From Flammeovirgaceae bacterium UBA7330 (GTDB lineage Bacteria; Bacteroidota; Bacteroidia; Cytophagales; Cyclobacteriaceae): 61,630 nt of DNA. Position numbers and translations under genes: made by a program. A model generated the notes under the pieces. That model ran no database searches and had not been told where the DNA came from. It saw nothing but the letters and a program-made list of their open reading frames with translations. Positions 1-8,622 of this stretch are shown here, in pieces (the stretch's first letter is position 1; each line of letters opens with the position of its first letter). The stretch is from the NCBI GenBank assembly GCA_002471275.1, contig DKPQ01000008.1:1-61630 (forward strand), given 5' to 3'.

Positions 1-20
1 AAAGGGGGACAAAGGGGGAT
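1..20 (+). repeat. Left G5 repeat pair beside DUF559 gene
   Basis: Two tandem AAAGGGGGA(C/T) units lie directly upstream of the DUF559 start codon, and the second ends four bases before the ATG. The reverse complement of nearly the same double unit occurs at 459-480, so the gene sits between imperfect inverted repeats. The G-rich unit could also act as the ribosome binding site (inference). The repeat begins at the window edge and may continue to the left. Confidence 0.7.
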
Positions 21-24
21 TAAT

Positions 25-396
25 ATGTACTACCTACCCTACAATAAGAACCTAAAACATCTCTCGAGAGTGTTACGCAAAAACAGTACGCTTTCGGAGC
101 TACTTCTTTGGCAAGAGCTGAAAGCTGGTCAGATGGAAGGGTTTAGGTTCAACAGGCAAAAGCCACTTGAAAACTATATCGTTGATTTCTATTGTAAAAA
201 GCTAGACTTGGTTATTGAAGTTGATGGTGAAAGTCACGATGGCGAACTAGCTCAAGTAAAAGATACCGAGCGACAAAGAATACTAGAACAAATGGGATTA
301 AGTTTTCTTAGGTTTGACGACCTGGATGTAAAACACAATATGGCATTTGTCCTTACAGAAATCTATGGTTTTATTGAGAACTGGAAAAATCATTGA
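25..396 (+). CDS. DUF559 family endonuclease-like protein
   Basis: A 123-residue protein of the DUF559 family, which has a Vsr/PD-(D/E)xK-like nuclease fold. Visible features are the N-terminal LRKNST and LWQELK segments, the FRFNRQKP turn, then D54 in NYIVDFYC, the E65-V-D67-G core strand and H71, which fit the nuclease core. The length is typical for solitary family members. The ATG starts four bases after a G-rich repeat and no operon partner is visible. The family is often annotated as an endonuclease domain, but the cellular role of lone copies is not established. Family assignment is firm; activity is inferred. Confidence 0.85.
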   Translation: MYYLPYNKNLKHLSRVLRKNSTLSELLLWQELKAGQMEGFRFNRQKPLENYIVDFYCKKLDLVIEVDGESHDGELAQVKDTERQRILEQMGLSFLRFDDLDVKHNMAFVLTEIYGFIENWKNH

Positions 397-458
397 GACT
401 AATTCCATGATTGGTTCAAGAGAGTTCTCGTACATAGTGGGTTTCATGTAGCTGCTTC

Positions 459-524
459 TAATCCCCCTTGCCCCCTTTGTGCACGGGCCTAAGCCTTGAT
501 TAGGGGTTACAGGTAAAGGGGGAT
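459..524. repeat. Right G5/C5 repeats flanking DUF559 gene
   Basis: At 459-480 the + strand reads TAATCCCCCTTGCCCCCTT and continues TGT, an imperfect inverted copy of the repeat pair at 1-20. A further forward unit, AAAGGGGGAT, lies at 515-524. Together they bracket the DUF559 gene and its 60-bp 3' flank. No transposase is visible. The units look like a dispersed small repeat family rather than a terminator, because no T-run follows. Confidence 0.65.
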
Positions 525-540
525 TTCCAAGTAATGATGT

Positions 541-944
541 TTTCTTCTTTAGCTTATTCAATCCCTCTATTTTTAAAGAATAAGCGATTCGCTAAACTTG
601 ACAACATTGGTTATAGAAGTATTCCCCCTAATAGGGGATTAAAGAGTTTATGCTCTAGCATTAGATTGGGTTGTCACCAACCACAAGTGAGGTATCATGC
701 AAAGAATGCCACCAATGCACTAATTGATAACTAATAAGATTTTTTGATAGAATTTCACGAAGTCCACCTTCGGTGGATTCAATCTTTGTTCGGATTGTCG
801 AACGAATTTGTGATATATCTCTCCAATATCACTTTTTGAGCTTATTAAAATATTCTTTGTTCAGAAAAGCTGTATTGAAAGTGATTTCTGCGGAATAATC
901 ATTAGTGAATTAGTGGCTATTGTTTGATTAACGTTAGGATAGAT
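541..944. other. Non-coding gap with small hairpins
   Basis: No gene is supported here. The stretch holds a C-rich/G-rich dyad at 623-638 (CCCCCTAATAGGGG), related to the G5 repeats, a 6-bp stem with a 3-base loop at 763-777 (TCCACC/GGTGGA), and a second dyad at 788-803 (GTTCG/CGAAC). Open frames in the stretch have no recognisable protein features. It separates the DUF559 gene from the convergent DUF389 gene, so the dyads at 763-803 may act in termination, although no T-run follows. Confidence 0.4.
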
Positions 945-1916
945 TCAATTCCAGCTCCTGATCAGTACTATCGACAGGATGATGATAATTAATGCGATGG
1001 TCCAGATGATGAGGGCTGTACGGGTCTTCTTTTTGGCTACGCCCTTTTCCCACCAGTTGCTGGGTTTGATGCCGGCCAGATAAAAGGTGACGATCCCGGC
1101 AATGTTCAGGCTGATCACATTGGCTATAAATATCAGGAATGAGTTGATGGCATTTCTATAATCCTCTGCTCCTAAAAGCAGTCCGCCTCGCATCAGCGGG
1201 GGTAACAAAGCCGCAGCCACCATCACACCCACCAGGGTGGCACCCTGCCCACTGATAACAGATATCACCCCGGCAAAACCACAGATCAGCGCCAGTAGAA
1301 TGTCCTGGTAGTTGATCGCCGGATCGAAGGTAATCTCACTCAGATCACCGGCAGCATATCCCCATATCATGGATATGATGAGCGCAAGTGTAGTGGCGAC
1401 AATCCCTGCAGATATCGACTTTCTGATGATGGACCAGTCACCCAGAATAGTTCCAAATGCCAGGGACATATTAGGCCCCAGGAAAGGTGCTATAACCATG
1501 GCCCCAATGATGATAGCGATATTGTCTTTAAGTATACCGATACCGGCTACAAAAGAAGACAGCACGACCATCAGGATATAATTTACCGTAAGACTCACTG
1601 GCTCGCCAACATCATGATACAGTTCTTCCTTGCTGATGGCGATAAATTTTCCGATCCGGATTTTGTCATCTTCCTTTTTTATGGAGGATTCCACTTTGGG
1701 CATGGTCCCTTCAATGGGATAAATGATGACCCGATGATAGTGACTTTTCTCAAGTATGGCCAGCATGTCACTGGCATGCTCATCCTGAATTAAAATTTTA
1801 ATGATCTTCTCCCCTTTGTCCGATGGGTAGGTCCAGCATTCAATGACGTGGTTCTCATCCAGAAGTTTTTCAATTTCTTCCGGTTTGTCCTTTACTATAA
1901 CTTCCAGCAATCTCAT
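945..1916 (-). CDS. DUF389 family membrane protein
   Basis: A 323-residue protein with a soluble ACT-like N-terminal domain (about 1-90) followed by six or so hydrophobic segments from residue 105. The signature segments are the IIIGAMVIAPFLGP stretch, GYAAGDL, SGQGATLVGVMVAAALLPP and the final hydrophobic helix. This matches the DUF389 / TIGR00341 uncharacterised hydrophobic family, whose function is unknown. The ATG overlaps the stop of the upstream MFS gene (ATGA), so the two are translationally coupled and probably functionally linked. The product is expected in the inner membrane. Confidence 0.85.
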   Translation of the reverse strand: MRLLEVIVKDKPEEIEKLLDENHVIECWTYPSDKGEKIIKILIQDEHASDMLAILEKSHYHRVIIYPIEGTMPKVESSIKKEDDKIRIGKFIAISKEELYHDVGEPVSLTVNYILMVVLSSFVAGIGILKDNIAIIIGAMVIAPFLGPNMSLAFGTILGDWSIIRKSISAGIVATTLALIISMIWGYAAGDLSEITFDPAINYQDILLALICGFAGVISVISGQGATLVGVMVAAALLPPLMRGGLLLGAEDYRNAINSFLIFIANVISLNIAGIVTFYLAGIKPSNWWEKGVAKKKTRTALIIWTIALIIIILSIVLIRSWN

Positions 1917-3124
1917 TGATTATCGTAAGATAGTGAAGGTTTGGCTTGCTTTCCTCTCAAAGCCACCAAACCTAGTAATGGTCCAATGGCTAACAGGGAA
2001 TAAATGCTTCTGGAATCAGTTATGGTACTCAGGATGTTGATCAATTGAATACTGACTATGGTGATGGAAAACCCAATACAGTTGACAATGGTCAGGGCTG
2101 TGCCCTTGATTTCCGGGATAGCGTTTTGAGCTACCAGGGTAGAAAAGAGCGGGCTATCTGCAATGACCACCATGCCCCAGAACAATAAGAACCCCACAAA
2201 CAACATGGGTATGTCTGTGCTGAAAAGCCAGGGTGAGATCAGACAGCAGGCACAGGACAGTAAGAGGGCTGAAAATGCCGTATTCCTTGTACCTGCAGCT
2301 TGCGCAATGTATCCACCGATCATACAGGCTACTCCGCCCACTGCAATGATCAGAAAAGAAAGCAAGGGGACATTGAATGAGGCAGCTGGAGTTATCCGTT
2401 CATATTCTTTCAACATAATCGGTACAAAAGCCCAAAAGGCATAGAGCTCCCACATATGCCCAAAATACCCAAAGGCCGGGGAACGGAACTGTTGATTTCG
2501 GAACACACTGAAAAAGGCGGAAAGGTCCACTTTTTGTCCGGCTTTACGGAAGGGGCCATCCGGCACCAACAAGAAAAGCACCAAACCACCCAGCGTGGCA
2601 ATTCCGGATATAATGATCAGTACCAGCTTCCATGGAAAAGCACCTGTCATGTCCCTGAGCAGGTGGGGAAATGCGGTACCGATCACCAATGCTCCTACCA
2701 GAAATCCCAGTGACTTTCCCAATCCCTTTTCAAAGTAGTCAGCTGCGATCTTCATCCCTACCGGGTAGATCCCCGCCAGGAAAAATCCTGTGAGGAACCG
2801 GAATGTCAGGATGCTGGCCAGTGTATTGGCTTCCCAGATCACCCCCAGGTTAAATAAAGCGCCAAACAAAGCACTGACGAGAAAAACTTTGGAAGGCGAA
2901 AACCGGTCGGCGATGGTGAGGATGGCGAAGGTAAGCGTGCCGGTGATAAATCCGAACTGCACCACTGAAGTCAGGTGACCCAGGGCACTTTCTTTCAGGT
3001 CGAAATCCAACACGAGATCATTCATCACTCCATTTCCTGCAAACCAAAGGGAAGTGCAGCAAAACTGTGCAATGACGATAACCGGAAGGATGTATTTTGG
3101 GCGGACGTCAGATTGATCTACCAT
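1913..3124 (-). CDS. MFS transporter
   Basis: A 403-residue polytopic protein with about 12 predicted membrane segments, including a first helix near residues 12-33 and a conserved DRFSP loop between helices 2 and 3 typical of the major facilitator superfamily. Residues FLTGFFLAGIYPVGMK resemble the helix-4/5 region of MFS sugar or anion porters. The substrate cannot be named. It is the first gene of a two-gene unit with DUF389 (4-bp overlap). A -7-like box lies at 3161-3168, 37 bp upstream of the start. Confidence 0.85.
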   Translation of the reverse strand: MVDQSDVRPKYILPVIVIAQFCCTSLWFAGNGVMNDLVLDFDLKESALGHLTSVVQFGFITGTLTFAILTIADRFSPSKVFLVSALFGALFNLGVIWEANTLASILTFRFLTGFFLAGIYPVGMKIAADYFEKGLGKSLGFLVGALVIGTAFPHLLRDMTGAFPWKLVLIIISGIATLGGLVLFLLVPDGPFRKAGQKVDLSAFFSVFRNQQFRSPAFGYFGHMWELYAFWAFVPIMLKEYERITPAASFNVPLLSFLIIAVGGVACMIGGYIAQAAGTRNTAFSALLLSCACCLISPWLFSTDIPMLFVGFLLFWGMVVIADSPLFSTLVAQNAIPEIKGTALTIVNCIGFSITIVSIQLINILSTITDSRSIYSLLAIGPLLGLVALRGKQAKPSLSYDNQ

Positions 3125-3160
3125 TTTGAGTTATACGGATTCATGCTGTCCGTACGCTAT

Positions 3161-3168
3161 CAAATCTA
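3161..3168 (-). promoter_or_regulatory. Candidate -7 box for MFS/DUF389 unit
   Basis: The minus strand reads TAGATTTG, an exact match to the Bacteroidota -7 consensus TAnnTTTG, 37 bp upstream of the MFS start. No clear TTG -33 element is seen at the usual spacing, so this rests on one box only. Confidence 0.4.
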
Positions 3169-3291
3169 GGCAGATTTCAGATATTAAAGCGTTCTACAGC
3201 CGACATTGAATACCGGTAATGATGATGAAATTCTTCTTAATTAGATCCCATGTGGAGAAGTAAACCAGGGTTGTTAAAAGTTATCGAGCCA

Positions 3292-4125
3292 TCAAAAAAC
3301 CGGAGTATGTCTGTCGATCCCCAGAGCCTCAGCATACTTAATTGAGTTGACTACATCATCACAAAGGATAAATTCTATTCCAAGATCATATAGCATCTCA
3401 TACTCTTCCCGGACATCTGACCGAACAAAGTTGATTCTAACACCACTTTCACGAAGCGACCTGGAAAAATGCTTCAGTTCTTTAGAAATCTCCCCGGGTA
3501 TCTGAATAAAATCAAAGTCTCCATCCATTGTTTCTTCTACATACTGAGCAACCGTTTTCCTCCTGTCCATATTGCATATCATTATTTCAGGGACTACTGA
3601 CTTCGCTGCCTTAGCAGCCTCCATACCACATGCAAGAAATGATTGATGAAGCCGGTTCTTCTCTTCAATAACCCGCGCAACACGTATAGCCAATTCAGGG
3701 CTTCCTTTTAAATGGACATTTAGCCAGATATTTACTGGCATCACTTCTAATACTTCAGATAAGGTCGGAACTTTCTCCCCTACAAATTTTGCAGATTTAT
3801 GGCTTCCGGCATCCAGTTCCTTTATTTGATCCAATGTCAGGTCTGCAACCTTACCTGTTCCATCTGTGGTCCGATCCACAGTATAATCATGAATGACAAC
3901 CAGCTGACTATCCTTTGTCAGATGTACATCAAACTCTATCATATGTGCCCCTGATTCAATCGCGGCTTTAAAAGCGGAAAGTGTATTTTCAGGAGGGGTC
4001 ATCATCGCACCCCTATGCGCACAAACCCCTCTATCCGGAAGACTTATACCCTCTGGTGACTGGGCACCTGATGGCCACGAAATAAAAATAACTACCAGAA
4101 AGGATACAACTTTGTAACACATCAT
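3292..4125 (-). CDS. Secreted glycerophosphodiester phosphodiesterase
   Basis: Hydrolyses glycerophosphodiesters to glycerol-3-phosphate and an alcohol, probably in the periplasm. The longer frame begins at a GTG at 4179; the ATG at 4123-4125 is preferred because it places a signal peptide (MMCYKVVSFLVVIF, ending near SGAQ) at the N terminus. Counted from the longer frame, catalytic features are H55-R56, E64-N65, E82-x-D84 and H97-D98, the HR/EN/EFDV/HD pattern of GDPD TIM barrels. The C-terminal DLGIEFILCDD segment is also typical. It stands alone between unrelated secreted proteins. Several phosphoesterases occur in this window, so phosphate or phosphodiester scavenging is a reasonable theme (inference). 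Confidence 0.9.
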   Translation of the reverse strand: MMCYKVVSFLVVIFISWPSGAQSPEGISLPDRGVCAHRGAMMTPPENTLSAFKAAIESGAHMIEFDVHLTKDSQLVVIHDYTVDRTTDGTGKVADLTLDQIKELDAGSHKSAKFVGEKVPTLSEVLEVMPVNIWLNVHLKGSPELAIRVARVIEEKNRLHQSFLACGMEAAKAAKSVVPEIMICNMDRRKTVAQYVEETMDGDFDFIQIPGEISKELKHFSRSLRESGVRINFVRSDVREEYEMLYDLGIEFILCDDVVNSIKYAEALGIDRHTPVF

Positions 4126-4242
4126 CCCTGTTGATTTTTTTAAATTTGGTTGACCTTTATCTGATTTTCTAATAATCACTCCAGCTGTTGTCAGGCTGCA
4201 AATAAGAGTGAATTAATTGGCACATGATTGGAATTACCACTA

Positions 4243-4815
4243 TCACTGCGGAAAAGCAAAACTCAGCGACACCCCAATGGCATTGGCGTCATACATATCT
4301 GCTCCATCCACATACTCCATCAGGGTATATCTCAACCCTATCCACTTCCATCCTACCTCAAACAATGGTCCACTGGCATTGTTGAATTTGATATCATCTC
4401 CCAGGTCACCGGCGCCAAACTTAACAGCATTGTGCAACGCCAACCCAGCCCCGAAGCGAATGCCATTATCCATCACCCAATTAGCGGTAAGATTTACGGG
4501 CACGCTGGTCAAGGTGATGTCTGCATTATCCGCCATGGTGGTCTGATACTTATAACTTACCCAACCACGGACTTTTAATTTATTTACAACAGGAATGGTC
4601 AATTCTCCTCCCAATCCAAGCGAGAGTCCTTGCCCGGCCTTCACAGACTGGTCTTCGCCATTGGTAAAGTATACAGTAGCCACAGGATCACCGCCAAACT
4701 CGGCAGTGAAATCGATTAGTGCCCGTATCAGCCTGGAATCATCCCCCTGAGCAAATGAGGATGAAGAGCCAAGACCCATACACAGTAGCAAACAAATTAC
4801 TGATTTAGTGTTCAT
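4243..4815 (-). CDS. Outer-membrane beta-barrel protein
   Basis: A 190-residue protein with a clear signal peptide (about 1-22, ending SSFAQ) and alternating hydrophobic beta-strand pattern through to a C-terminal strand LSFAF close to the end, as in small Bacteroidota outer-membrane barrels. Glycine-rich LSLGLGGELTIP and aromatic strand ends support a barrel of 8-10 strands. No specific ligand can be inferred. It is separated by short gaps from its neighbours on the same strand, and no shared function with them is evident. Confidence 0.65.
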   Translation of the reverse strand: MNTKSVICLLLCMGLGSSSSFAQGDDSRLIRALIDFTAEFGGDPVATVYFTNGEDQSVKAGQGLSLGLGGELTIPVVNKLKVRGWVSYKYQTTMADNADITLTSVPVNLTANWVMDNGIRFGAGLALHNAVKFGAGDLGDDIKFNNASGPLFEVGWKWIGLRYTLMEYVDGADMYDANAIGVSLSFAFPQ

Positions 4816-4916
4816 GATAGCCGGTTTTGATTAACGTGGTTAAAGCTAAAGGATATTATCTTTTAAATCCTATCTTTAAAAACGGCCAGTACTAAGAGAG
4901 AAGTTACTGAACATTG

Positions 4917-5825
4917 CTACAAATCTCTGTTCAGCACAAAGCTGAAATCCTGATTTCCTACAAAAGGCTTATCATTCTTATCCAGGAAAAACAAGATATT
5001 ATCATCACCGGCAAGTAGTGAAATCGACTCGCCGGGCTCATCGAAATCTATCTGGTAAATGATGGATTCAGGATCTGAAATGGCTCCTCTCAGAATGGTC
5101 CATCGCCCGGTTACTTCCCGGGGTTGATTGTCCACGATCTTTCGCATCACGCAGGTGGAAGGAAGGTTGGTCAAAGGATCTCTGTTCAGGACCAGCTTCC
5201 ATTTCAGCTTGAAGCAGGCCGGGCTCACATTCATCTCGGGATGCTCCAGAGCAAATTCCTGACATGGGGTTCGCCCAACAAAAACGAGTGGTGTTGATTC
5301 ATCGGAAACTGCAGAGGATATTAACAAGCTGGTATTTTCTATGGGATCTTCCCGACTCAGCATATAACTCCAGCCTCCATTCCCCACCATCAAATGATTT
5401 TGGCCATCCAGAAAATGAAACAGGTTTTCGGTGACCTTTACCATTATCAGATTATCCGCAAGATTATTACTATTAAACTGATAAACCTCTCTGAATTCAT
5501 TTGGCGACTGTCCCTCAACAACCGAATAAGTCCCTTGAACGGTCAGTCTTTCCCCATCCCCTAAAAATCCAAGGGTGTTGGGTTGTGATTCTCCATAATG
5601 TATGTTCATTAAGAAAGTTTGACGCTCACGCAATTCAAGCCTCCATTTAATAAAGTCAACCTGTGTTTTGTGGGGAATAGAAAGCGCTGATTTAATAGTG
5701 GAGTCACCTGGTGTGCTGCCAATTAGGATAAACTGTGAAGCGGGGTCTGTTGCATGACAGGAAACAGCAAACCATACACAAATGAAAACGATAACGTTGG
5801 TGGTTTTGGTCATTGCAGCTTGCAT
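4917..5825 (-). CDS. Secreted protein with duplicated NlpE-like domain
   Basis: A 302-residue exported protein (hydrophobic segment to about residue 23, with FAVSC as a weak lipobox). The mature part is an internal duplication: about residues 30-155 and 175-302 share a G(S/R)TP start, a KW(R/K)L(E/V)L strand, a G(T/R)(Y/W) turn, an LFHFLDG / LFFLDK strand and an endpoint VGN-x2-(W/F)S(Y/F). The pattern resembles the small beta-barrel of NlpE/lipocalin-like copper-responsive proteins. The second copy has the TPC start with a partner Cys (PACF) while the first has TPG and no cysteines. An alternative start is the ATG at 5811-5813. Function unknown; the fold assignment is inference. Confidence 0.55.
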   Translation of the reverse strand: MQAAMTKTTNVIVFICVWFAVSCHATDPASQFILIGSTPGDSTIKSALSIPHKTQVDFIKWRLELRERQTFLMNIHYGESQPNTLGFLGDGERLTVQGTYSVVEGQSPNEFREVYQFNSNNLADNLIMVKVTENLFHFLDGQNHLMVGNGGWSYMLSREDPIENTSLLISSAVSDESTPLVFVGRTPCQEFALEHPEMNVSPACFKLKWKLVLNRDPLTNLPSTCVMRKIVDNQPREVTGRWTILRGAISDPESIIYQIDFDEPGESISLLAGDDNILFFLDKNDKPFVGNQDFSFVLNRDL

Positions 5826-6022
5826 TGTTTGATAGATCCGGGCATATAAAGCATCTCCGGATTTTTTATTAAACGAAAAGGAGAACCACCTGGATGCCGG
5901 ATAGCTTGTCCCCGCTCAAAATCAGCAATGGCTGTAATGATTCTTTTTCCCAGTCATGACCATAAGTGGGACAAACAACCTAGCTTTAATTTTCATAACA
6001 CTTTACAGTAGATAGATATTAT

Positions 6023-6817
6023 ATGTGGTTGCGAACAAGCTGTTCCCTGACTTTTGACTTTGAAGTACAAACGGTCCTCATCTTTATGCTTAGACCCAGG
6101 AGCAGCTCACAACAGTGGGTAGCACGAGAGGAATACAATATATCTCCCATGATGAATGTCGTTGAGTATGCTGACACACATGGCAACCTATGTCAAAGAT
6201 TGATCGCTCCACCTGGTGCATTGTCTATTTCTACCAAGGCTGATGTGAAAACTGATGACTTCGTTAGAAAAGATCCCGGTGCACAGTTTGTCGAAATACA
6301 GCATCTACCATCCGGAGTCCTCAAATATTTGTTGCCTAGCAGGTATTGTGAGTCGGATCGATTCAATCAAATGGCTGCCTCCATCACTTCTCATTGTATC
6401 CCGGGATATGATCAGGTTGCAGCCATTGAGTCCTGGTTGCGGGAAAATGTAGCATACACGCCGGGAAGCAGTTCATTCCCAATTTCTGCTGTCGAAGTCA
6501 ATGAACAACAGCATGGTGTCTGCAGGGACCTGGCTCATTTAGGGATCGCTTTGTGTAGAAGCATAAGCATTCCTGCACGCATGGTAGTGGGTTACCTGCA
6601 CAATCTTACTCCCATGGACATGCACGCCTGGTTTGAGGCCTACCTGGACGGAAGATGGTATACTTTTGATGCAACGAAAAAAGATTCCATTGGGGGTTAT
6701 GTGGCTGTTGGGTATGGTAAAGATTCGTCTGAGGTGGCGCTATACAACCAATTCGGTCCTGCTTCCTATCCACTGGAGCAAAAGGTCAATGTGGAGCAGA
6801 TCGAATTTGATACTTAG
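6023..6817 (+). CDS. Transglutaminase-like cysteine protease-fold protein
   Basis: A 264-residue protein with a bacterial transglutaminase-like N-terminal beta domain (about 1-75) and a transglutaminase core. The catalytic triad is visible as C167 in QQHGVCRDLAH, H201 in MDMHAWFEAY and D216 in WYTFDAT. The length and N-terminal alignment support the ATG at 6023, because LRTSCSLTFDF corresponds to the first strand of the family. There is no signal peptide. Members are usually cytosolic peptidases or isopeptidases of unknown substrate, sometimes beside alpha-E/circularly permuted ATP-grasp genes, which are absent here. It stands alone, convergent with the AraJ-like gene. Confidence 0.85.
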   Translation: MWLRTSCSLTFDFEVQTVLIFMLRPRSSSQQWVAREEYNISPMMNVVEYADTHGNLCQRLIAPPGALSISTKADVKTDDFVRKDPGAQFVEIQHLPSGVLKYLLPSRYCESDRFNQMAASITSHCIPGYDQVAAIESWLRENVAYTPGSSSFPISAVEVNEQQHGVCRDLAHLGIALCRSISIPARMVVGYLHNLTPMDMHAWFEAYLDGRWYTFDATKKDSIGGYVAVGYGKDSSEVALYNQFGPASYPLEQKVNVEQIEFDT

Positions 6818-6846
6818 CGACGTGGCAGTATCACCCGACATGCTCC

Positions 6847-8031
6847 TCAGGCCATCACTTCCCTTCTGACCTGATGCTGAACTTCGCGTTGATTGCGAAT
6901 AAAGATCACTCCAAACGCCAAAAACACACCCATACCCGCCATGATTGCTCCCACGATATCTGCGGAAGTATAACCAAACCCCATCGCGATAGGGAGTCCA
7001 CCAAAATAGGCACCTGATGCGTTTGCGACGTTGAAGGCACTTTGATTTAAAGAAGATCCTAAAACCTCCGAGCCTTTTGCTGTGTTGATCATAACCATTT
7101 GGATTGGCGTACCGACGGTAAATGCCACAATCCCAACAACCAATGTCATCACTAGCACCATGATCGGGTTAGAAGCCAGGAACACATTCGCCACCAGCAA
7201 AACCGACATGGTTGTGAAGCTGATAATGACTGCGTGAATCGGTGAGAAGTATTTAAGGATTTTGGCTCCCAGGATATTCCCGATGACCATCCCAAGACCC
7301 GCCAAAGTCATGGCGTAGCTCACCACATATTCAGGGTGCCCTGCTACCTCTGTAATCAACGGAGCGATGTAGCTATACCAGGCAAAGAGTCCTCCTGTAC
7401 CCACGGTGGTCAGAAGAATAACAGACCACAGTTCCGGGTTTTTAAACAGCTTCAAATCCTCAGCAAAGCCAGCCGTAGATGCTTTGGGCATGGTAGGCAT
7501 CCAGAATTTGACTGCCAGCATCGTAGCGATACCAATCACCCCGGTGATCAGGAAAGCAATGCTCCAGTGAAATTCATGTCCCAGATAGGTCCCTATAGGC
7601 ACACCGATCACATTGGCAATGGTCAATCCAGCAAACATGATGGCAATGGATTTTGCTGCCTTCCCGGGTGCCGATACCTGGCTGGCCACTACAGCACCAA
7701 TACCAAAAAAGGCCCCGTGTGGCATTCCCGCCAAAAACCTTAGAATCAACAAAGAGACATACCCATCTGCAAGGGCGGAAAGGGCATTGAAAACCGTGAA
7801 CCAGCCCATCAGCATGATCAGTACTCTGTTGGAAGACCAGCGTCCTCCTATGGTAGAAAATAAGGGCGCACCTACAACAACACCCAGTGCATAAGCGGAA
7901 ATAAAGTGACCAGCTTCAGGAATGGTAATATTCAATGCGTTAGCGACATCGGGCAATATTCCCATCATGACAAATTCCGTCATCCCTATACCAAACCCTC
8001 CAAAAGCCAGTGCCAACAATGATTTATTCAT
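6847..8031 (-). CDS. AraJ-like MFS efflux transporter
   Basis: A 394-residue drug/sugar efflux permease of the DHA1 branch. The opening GIGMTEFVMMGILPDVA is characteristic of AraJ/YdhP/PbuE-like proteins. Motif A-like sequence (GGRWSSNRVL) lies between helices 2 and 3, and the PHGAFFG segment marks helix 4. Twelve membrane helices are expected. The exported compound is not predictable; E. coli relatives export arabinose polymers or purine nucleosides. It is monocistronic and convergent with the transglutaminase gene, with a good promoter candidate at 8062-8092. Confidence 0.85.
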   Translation of the reverse strand: MNKSLLALAFGGFGIGMTEFVMMGILPDVANALNITIPEAGHFISAYALGVVVGAPLFSTIGGRWSSNRVLIMLMGWFTVFNALSALADGYVSLLILRFLAGMPHGAFFGIGAVVASQVSAPGKAAKSIAIMFAGLTIANVIGVPIGTYLGHEFHWSIAFLITGVIGIATMLAVKFWMPTMPKASTAGFAEDLKLFKNPELWSVILLTTVGTGGLFAWYSYIAPLITEVAGHPEYVVSYAMTLAGLGMVIGNILGAKILKYFSPIHAVIISFTTMSVLLVANVFLASNPIMVLVMTLVVGIVAFTVGTPIQMVMINTAKGSEVLGSSLNQSAFNVANASGAYFGGLPIAMGFGYTSADIVGAIMAGMGVFLAFGVIFIRNQREVQHQVRREVMA

Positions 8032-8061
8032 AAAACAGAATCAGATAGTGTGAATTTTCAG

Positions 8062-8092
8062 CAAAATTATCTTTAGAATGGATACCAAACAA
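8062..8092 (-). promoter_or_regulatory. Bacteroidota-type promoter for AraJ-like gene
   Basis: The minus strand carries TAATTTTG (8062-8069), an exact TAnnTTTG -7 box, and TTG (8090-8092) 20 bases upstream, which fits the -33/-7 arrangement. The -7 box ends 30 bases before the start codon at 8031, leaving a short leader. Confidence 0.6.
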
Positions 8093-8410
8093 TGAACCAC
8101 CAGAAATGATTCAAATATTTTATCATTTTGTCGATTTTGTTATGAATTCATTAATTCTGTATTAAAGAAAAATGAAAAAATATACTTCTGCGGATCATGA
8201 AATATCCGGATCAAAATTTTGCCTCAAGAAATTTGTACGACGGAGAAAGACAGGGAAAGGTTCCGGGTCAGGTAAAAAAAATTATGTGTAGCCACTCGCA
8301 GATCGACAGTCTACTACACTGGTACAGTTGAAATCTTGTGAATGAGCTTATCAACAAGGCTACCCAAAGAAATGCTGCCTACTGACCAACCTCAGGTCAA
8401 CTAGCTGAAT
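8093..8410. other. Non-coding gap downstream of Mo-hydroxylase operon
   Basis: About 320 bp without a supported gene. It contains AT-rich sequence near 8110-8200 and a weak 5-bp dyad at 8383-8399 (TGACC/GGTCA) just past the stop of the small Cys-rich gene, which might form part of a transcription end. No T-run terminator, repeat family or tRNA is visible. Confidence 0.4.
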
Positions 8411-8620
8411 TTATCTATCGGCTTTCACGAAACATCTTCTACCCTCAGTACAGGACAATGGTGCGACAAAACCACTGTCGGGGGCCATGGGACCCTGGGT
8501 CTTGATACACCAGCAGGTAGCCAGGTTATCGTTTTCCAGCTCCGCAGGAGAAATGCCTCCTCCGACCAATCCATAGCCCGGACTTTTGGCTCTAAAATAT
8601 TTACATAGACTTTTGTTCAT
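8411..8620 (-). CDS. Small cysteine-rich protein, end of Mo-hydroxylase operon
   Basis: A 69-residue protein with five cysteines (C6, C36, C38, C57, C63), a glycine-rich GYGLVGGG segment and no signal peptide or membrane helix. I do not recognise the family. Its ATG is only two bases past the stop of the FAD-subunit gene, so it is almost certainly cotranscribed with the molybdenum hydroxylase genes. The C-x-C pair and the later Cys residues could bind metal or an Fe-S intermediate (inference). A role in assembly or in delivering substrate to the enzyme is possible, but nothing in the sequence proves it. Confidence 0.6.
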   Translation of the reverse strand: MNKSLCKYFRAKSPGYGLVGGGISPAELENDNLATCWCIKTQGPMAPDSGFVAPLSCTEGRRCFVKADR

Positions 8621-8622
8621 GG

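Noticed and set aside
534..734. 66-residue open frame in the gap after the DUF559 gene
   Set aside because: It covers repeats and hairpins, has no family features and no plausible start region.
7336..7743. 135-residue frame antisense to the AraJ-like transporter
   Set aside because: It lies fully inside a well-supported gene and its sequence is a shadow of that gene's codons.
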